Assembly (NCBI RefSeq): GCF_001021385.1
Contig: NZ_CP011773.1
Location: 682,001 to 746,000 of the forward strand
Reading direction: 5' to 3'
From: Mycobacterium sp. EPa45
Lineage (GTDB): Bacteria > Actinomycetota > Actinomycetes > Mycobacteriales > Mycobacteriaceae
Length of the DNA: 64,000 nucleotides
This document shows positions 60,064-64,000 of this stretch, piece by piece (within the stretch, counting starts at the first letter, position 1; every line of letters starts with the position of its first letter). The notes under the pieces are model-generated. The model saw only the letters and a program-made list of their open reading frames with translations, did not search any database and was not told the origin of the DNA. A program made the position numbers and the translations under genes.

Positions 60064-62960
60064 AACGCCCTCGCCCTCAGGGCGGGCCGCGACGCGGCGG
60101 CCAGTTCCTCGTCGATGCGCGCGCCGAGGCTGCGCAGCACGTCAAGCACCAGGCCCAAGACGATCAGATACACGCCGAGGTCGAAGAACAGTGCGGTCAC
60201 GAACTTCACCGTGCCCAGCAACGGCAGGTGCAGCGAGATCACCGCCGAGGACAACGCGGGAGCGCCCAGCAGCATCGAGCCGACGGCGGTGCCGCCCGAC
60301 AACGCCAGTCCCGCACCGAGGATCTTCCCGGCGTCCAATGGCAACGTCTCGCCGAGTTCGTAGCGGCCGCCGGCCAGGTAGCGCAGCACCAGCGCCAGGC
60401 CGGCCGTCAGCCCCCCGGCGAACCCACCGCCGGGGGTGTTGTGCCCGGTGAAGAAGAAGTAGACCGACAGCACCATGATCAGCGGGAAGATCAGCCGGGT
60501 CGCGACCTCGAGCACCAGCGAGCGGTTGCGCGGGTGGCGCAGCTCGCTGCCGCGCAGCCAGGTGGTGTCCCCGACGGCGGGGCTGTACGCCATCGCGGGC
60601 AGCGCCCCGATATCGGGCTGACCGGCGTCCGCTACTCGCGGCGCGGCGCCGAAGCGGCGGTGACGGAACACCAGCGACGCGACACCGGTGGCGGCGACCA
60701 CCAGCACGGAGATCTCACCGAGGGTGTCCCAGGCGCGGATGTCGACCAGCAGCACGTTGACGGTATTCGATCCGTGGCCGCGGTCATAGGCGGCGTCCGG
60801 CAACAGGTCAGCGATGGGGGTGCCGGTGCGGGCGGCCATCGCGAACGTGGCCAGCGCGGTGACGGTGGCGCCGACGGCGAGCGCGAGCCCGACTCGGGGG
60901 AGGCGGAAGCGCCTGGACTCCTCGGCCTCCGCGGGCAGGGTGCGCAGCACCAGCACGAAGATCACCAGAGTCAGGGTTTCCACCAGGAATTGGGTCAGGG
61001 CCAGGTCGGGGGCGCCGTGGAAGGCGAAGATCGCGCCGCAGCCGTACCCGGTGATGCCGACCAGCAGCACGGCAGCCAACCGGTTGCGCATCACGGTGGC
61101 GGCCACCGCGGCGGCGAGGATGAGCAGGCCCACCACCGGCTGGACCAGTGAATCCCACAATCGCAGCTGGGGATGGTCGCGCGGACCGAAGGCCAGCACG
61201 ACGACGGGGAACAACACCAGCGTCGACAGGATCACCGACTGGGTCACGGGAATCGATCCGCGCTGAGTGACGGCCGTGAGCCGCACCGAGGCGACGTCGG
61301 CGCCGCGAATCACCGCGTCGTAGATCCGGTCGGCGTTCCCGAGCGGAAGCCAGGAACCCAGCTGGGCCAGGCGCAGGCGCTCGCGGCTGACGAACGCCCC
61401 GATTCCGATCGCCAGCACCAGCGCCGAGAGCAGCAGCGGCAGGCCGAATCCGTGCCACAGTTCCAGCGTGTAGTGGCCGTCGTCGGCGCCGGCCGCCGGC
61501 ATCGTCGCGGCGTAGCTGTCCAGGGTGGTGTCCAGGCGGCTGGGCACCAGACCGAAGACCAGTCCGGCCGCGGCGAGGACGGCCGGCGCCGCCAGGAACG
61601 CGGCGGGCGGGCGGTGGAGGTTGGCCACCAGGATGGTGGGACCGTGAGATCCCTTGCGCGCGAACGCACCCCACAGGAATCGCAGGCTGTAGATGGTGGT
61701 GAAGACCGACCCGGTCACCACGCCGGCGAGCACGACAGGTGCCCAGGCGCCAAGCGATTGGCTGTGCGCGAGGGTTTCGAAGTCGGCCTCTTTGGCGACG
61801 AACCCGAGGAACGGCGGCAACGCGGCCATGCTGGCGGCCGCGGCCGCGGCGATGACGAACAACCCGGGCATCCGGTTACCAAGCCAGGCCAGCCGGCGGA
61901 TGTCCCGGGTGCCGGTCGAGTGGTCGATGACACCGACGACCATGAACAGCGCCGCCTTGAACAATGCGTGGGCGCACAGCATGGCCAGGCCGGCCAGCAT
62001 CAGATCCCGACCGCCGGCACCGACCATCACGGTGAGGAAGCCGAGCTGGCTGACCGTGCCGAAGGCGAGGATCAGCTTGAGGTCGTTTTCGCGGACTGCA
62101 CGCCAGCCGGCGAGCAGCATGGTCAGCACACCGAGCGTGATGACGGTGGGGCGCCAGCCCGGTGAGTCGGCGAACCCGGGCGTCAGCCGCGCGATCAGGT
62201 AGACGCCGGCCTTGACCATCGCGGCTGCGTGCAGGTACGCACTGACCGGGGTGGGCGCGGCCATCGCGCCGGGCAGCCAGAAGTGGAACGGCACGATCGC
62301 CGACTTGGACAGCGCGCCGACGAGCACGAGGACGATACCGACCGCGACGGCGGTGCCGTGCGGGGCGTCGGCGATCAGTTCGGAGAGCAGGTAGGTGCCC
62401 GCGGAGTGGCCGAGGATCACGATGCCGGCCAGCATCGCCAGGCCGCCGGCGGTGGTAACCAGCAAGGCCTGCATGGCGGCCCGACGGCTGGTGGCGCGTT
62501 CCGCGTAGTGCCCGACGAGCAGGAACGACAACACCGTGGTCAGTTCCCAGAATGTGTAGAGCAGGAGCATGTTGTCGCTGACGACCAAGCCGAACATGGC
62601 TCCGGAGAATGCGACGAGTTCCGCGGCGAAGCTGGGCAGCCGGTTCTCTTCGTGGCCGTCGCGGTGGTGGAAGTATTCCGCGCAATAGAACAGCACCAAC
62701 GCGCCGATCCCCAGAACAAGCACGCTCATGATCGCGGTGAGGGTGTCGAAGCGCAGTGTGATGTTCATCGACAGTTCCGGGACCCACGGGATGTCGACAG
62801 TCGGGGCGGGTCGTCCGCTTTCGGGCCAGTTGAGCCCGACCCAGACCAGCGACCCCGCGGGCACCAGAGCCAGCGGGTAGAAGGCCAGTCGCCCCCATCT
62901 CCACACGAGCGCCGGCGCCACGGCGGCGGCTATCGCATGCGCGATCAGGATGGCGAGCAT
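60060..62960 (-). CDS. mnhA: Mrp antiporter subunit A fused with subunit B (MnhA-MnhB)
   Basis: 966 residues. The N-terminal ~500 residues are NuoL-like (SDNMLLLYTFWELTTVLSFLLVGHY, SAIVPFHFWLPGAMAAPTPVSAYLHAAAMVKAG, NDLKLILAFGTVSQLG with the conserved Lys). A further helical region to about 780 is the MnhA C-terminal part. The last ~135 residues (TRLIFPLIMVLSVYFFFTGHNTPGGGFAGG) are an MnhB domain, so subunits A and B are one polypeptide, as in other actinobacteria. First gene of the operon. The 142 bases upstream (62961-63102) hold the likely promoter. Confidence 0.95.
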   Translation of the reverse strand: MLAILIAHAIAAAVAPALVWRWGRLAFYPLALVPAGSLVWVGLNWPESGRPAPTVDIPWVPELSMNITLRFDTLTAIMSVLVLGIGALVLFYCAEYFHHRDGHEENRLPSFAAELVAFSGAMFGLVVSDNMLLLYTFWELTTVLSFLLVGHYAERATSRRAAMQALLVTTAGGLAMLAGIVILGHSAGTYLLSELIADAPHGTAVAVGIVLVLVGALSKSAIVPFHFWLPGAMAAPTPVSAYLHAAAMVKAGVYLIARLTPGFADSPGWRPTVITLGVLTMLLAGWRAVRENDLKLILAFGTVSQLGFLTVMVGAGGRDLMLAGLAMLCAHALFKAALFMVVGVIDHSTGTRDIRRLAWLGNRMPGLFVIAAAAAASMAALPPFLGFVAKEADFETLAHSQSLGAWAPVVLAGVVTGSVFTTIYSLRFLWGAFARKGSHGPTILVANLHRPPAAFLAAPAVLAAAGLVFGLVPSRLDTTLDSYAATMPAAGADDGHYTLELWHGFGLPLLLSALVLAIGIGAFVSRERLRLAQLGSWLPLGNADRIYDAVIRGADVASVRLTAVTQRGSIPVTQSVILSTLVLFPVVVLAFGPRDHPQLRLWDSLVQPVVGLLILAAAVAATVMRNRLAAVLLVGITGYGCGAIFAFHGAPDLALTQFLVETLTLVIFVLVLRTLPAEAEESRRFRLPRVGLALAVGATVTALATFAMAARTGTPIADLLPDAAYDRGHGSNTVNVLLVDIRAWDTLGEISVLVVAATGVASLVFRHRRFGAAPRVADAGQPDIGALPAMAYSPAVGDTTWLRGSELRHPRNRSLVLEVATRLIFPLIMVLSVYFFFTGHNTPGGGFAGGLTAGLALVLRYLAGGRYELGETLPLDAGKILGAGLALSGGTAVGSMLLGAPALSSAVISLHLPLLGTVKFVTALFFDLGVYLIVLGLVLDVLRSLGARIDEELAAASRPALRARAL

Positions 62961-63102
62961 GGCACTCCGATGTTGTGACGCGCCAGCGCGTCGGTGATCT
63001 ACCGGTCGGTCGGGGTGTCAGCCAAAGGTTTTCGGCTATGTCCTCAGTGCAGTCTACGTGGTTGACGGTGCGGCAGAATTGTCGGTCGGAGGCTCGTGCG
63101 GC

Positions 63103-63492
63103 TCAGCGTTGTGGTGCCGGTGCTGAAAGTGCCTGTTCGGCAATGCGTTTCAGCATGTGGCGGACGACCGCCCGGTGTCCGCCCGATCCGATCACCAGCG
63201 CTCGGTAGATGCTTCCCTTCACCCCCGGGAAGGCCGCGCGCGTCTGCGCCGCCACGCGGGTTCCGCCGTCGGTCTCCGATAGCAGGAAGGTCAATTCGTA
63301 GACCGCGAACCAGTGCCGGCCCGTGCACGCGAAGCGTTCCGGTTGCTCGGCGGCGCCGAGGACGAACCCGAACGGGACCGTCTCGGGGTCGTCGGGGTTG
63401 CTACACATCGTTGACAACACTGCGTGCCATGTCGTCGTCCGATCCGCATGGACGGTTATGGCATGCTCGTCGATATAGGGTAAACGTTCCAT
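63103..63492 (-). CDS. Hypothetical protein, SRPBCC-like
   Basis: 129 residues, starting MERLPYIDEHAITVHADRTTTWHAVLSTM and including RHWFAVYELTFLLSETDGGTRVAAQTRAAFPGVKG. The strand pattern (HADRTTTWHAV, FAVYELTFLL, TRVAAQTRA) resembles an SRPBCC or DUF2867-type ligand-binding fold, without certainty. The ATG at 63492 follows the promoter region shared with the divergent TetR gene, which probably regulates it. It is upstream of mnhA but separated by 142 bases. Confidence 0.65.
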   Translation of the reverse strand: MERLPYIDEHAITVHADRTTTWHAVLSTMCSNPDDPETVPFGFVLGAAEQPERFACTGRHWFAVYELTFLLSETDGGTRVAAQTRAAFPGVKGSIYRALVIGSGGHRAVVRHMLKRIAEQALSAPAPQR

Positions 63493-63513
63493 ATAGAAGG
63501 ACTGTACTAGATC

Positions 63514-64000
63514 ATGGCGCCGCCGCGGAAGCACGGAACCGACGCGATCCTGGATGCGGCGCGCGGATTGATCCTGGCCGAGGGGCCGCGGGCGGCCAGC
63601 GTCGCTGCCATTGCCAAAGCCAGCGGCGCGCCGGTCGGCACCCTGTATCACCGATTCGGCAATCGCGACGGGGTCGTGACGGCGGTATGGCTGCGAGCGC
63701 TGGAGCGCTTCCAGGTCCGTGCGATGGCGGCGTCCGGCTCGGAGCCGATGGAGGTCGCGGTTCAGATGGCAGTGGCGGCGCTGGACTTTGCGCAGGACTG
63801 CAATGAAGATGCGCGGCTGCTGTTGGCCATCCGGCCGGGTGATCTGCGCGACGCCGAGCCCGCCCCGGACTTCACGGCGACGTTGGCTGCGATGAATGCT
63901 CCGCTGACCCATCGGGTTGCCGAGCTGGCCCGCCAGTTGTACGGGCGTGGTGACGCCCGCAGCGTCGACGCTGTCACGAGGGCGGTGGTCGACCTGCCGT
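63514..64000 (+). CDS. TetR-family transcriptional regulator, truncated by the window end
   Basis: The first 162 residues are visible. The TetR DNA-binding domain is clear: ILDAARGLILAEGPRAASVAAIAKASGAPVGTLYHRFGNRDGVV includes the HTH (residues about 12-55). The ligand-binding helices follow (VAVQMAVAALDFAQDCNEDARLLLAI). The 21 bases between its ATG and that of the divergent small gene make a compact shared control region; no clear palindrome was seen there. Confidence 0.9.
   Translation, partial: MAPPRKHGTDAILDAARGLILAEGPRAASVAAIAKASGAPVGTLYHRFGNRDGVVTAVWLRALERFQVRAMAASGSEPMEVAVQMAVAALDFAQDCNEDARLLLAIRPGDLRDAEPAPDFTATLAAMNAPLTHRVAELARQLYGRGDARSVDAVTRAVVDLP

Noticed and set aside
62990..63050. 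AGCCAAAG...TTTTCGGCT hairpin between the SRPBCC-like gene and mnhA as terminator
   Set aside because: Imperfect stem with a bulge and no T tract; too weak to call.

Overview
The window looks like the chromosome of a fast-growing mycobacterium (Mycolicibacterium type). It is GC-rich, uses many GTG and some TTG starts, and its genes are packed with 1-, 4- and 8-base stop/start overlaps. Much of the backbone follows the M. tuberculosis Rv0406c-Rv0434 order: MBL hydrolase, fgd1, pta, ackA, pknG-glnH-glnX, mutT3, thiE, thiO-thiS-thiG, lpqL, thiD-thiC, xthA, GNAT, def, Rv0430, virR, sodC, Rv0433, Rv0434. Species-variable genes are inserted between these anchors.

Layout. 1-1.8 kb: a TetR C-terminus cut by the window edge, an SDR and a GNAT. 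1.8-5.4 kb: an operon of three bacterial-luciferase-type monooxygenases. 5.4-11.8 kb: MBL hydrolase, F420-dependent glucose-6-phosphate dehydrogenase, a glycosyltransferase and the acetate kinase pair. 11.9-16.1 kb: an accessory block with an esterase overlapping a lipase-like lipoprotein, then a DUF899 gene divergent from ArsR-SRPBCC with two matching operators. 16.2-21.4 kb: the PknG signalling operon and mutT3. 21.4-22.5 kb: an intact IS481-family element with a 6-bp target duplication. 22.5-26.0 kb and 36.1-39.2 kb: two thiamine loci, each under a TPP riboswitch and each ending in a translationally overlapped hydrolase gene. 26.0-36.0 kb: a permease pair, LpqL, nucleobase and amino-acid permeases, a PGRS-like glycine-rich protein without a PE domain, and a Baeyer-Villiger monooxygenase. 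39.2-40.3 kb: an AbiEi/DUF559-like gene between two copies of a 57-bp hairpin repeat. 40.4-50.5 kb: MFS exporter, small unknowns, a DUF6159-like membrane protein, MDR oxidoreductase, xthA, a P450, and a divergent cyclase/NB-ARC/LuxR giant regulator. 50.5-56.8 kb: the def-virR-sodC backbone and a methyltransferase. 56.8-63.0 kb: the Mrp (Mnh) Na+/H+ antiporter operon with an A-B fusion. The window ends inside a TetR gene divergent from a small unknown gene.

How the genes work together. Glucose-6-phosphate dehydrogenase supplies reduced F420. Pta-AckA interconverts acetyl-CoA and acetate. GlnX-GlnH-PknG senses amino acids and controls glutamate metabolism. The two thi loci make thiamine under end-product control. 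The Mrp complex handles Na+ and pH.

No rRNA, tRNA or CRISPR array was recognised. No gene-free stretch exceeds about 300 bases; the longest is 8301-8586 (286 bases, divergent promoter region of a glycosyltransferase and pta). The clearest structural observations are the paired hairpin repeats around the DUF559-like gene and the IS insertion that split the overlapping ends of mutT3 and thiE.
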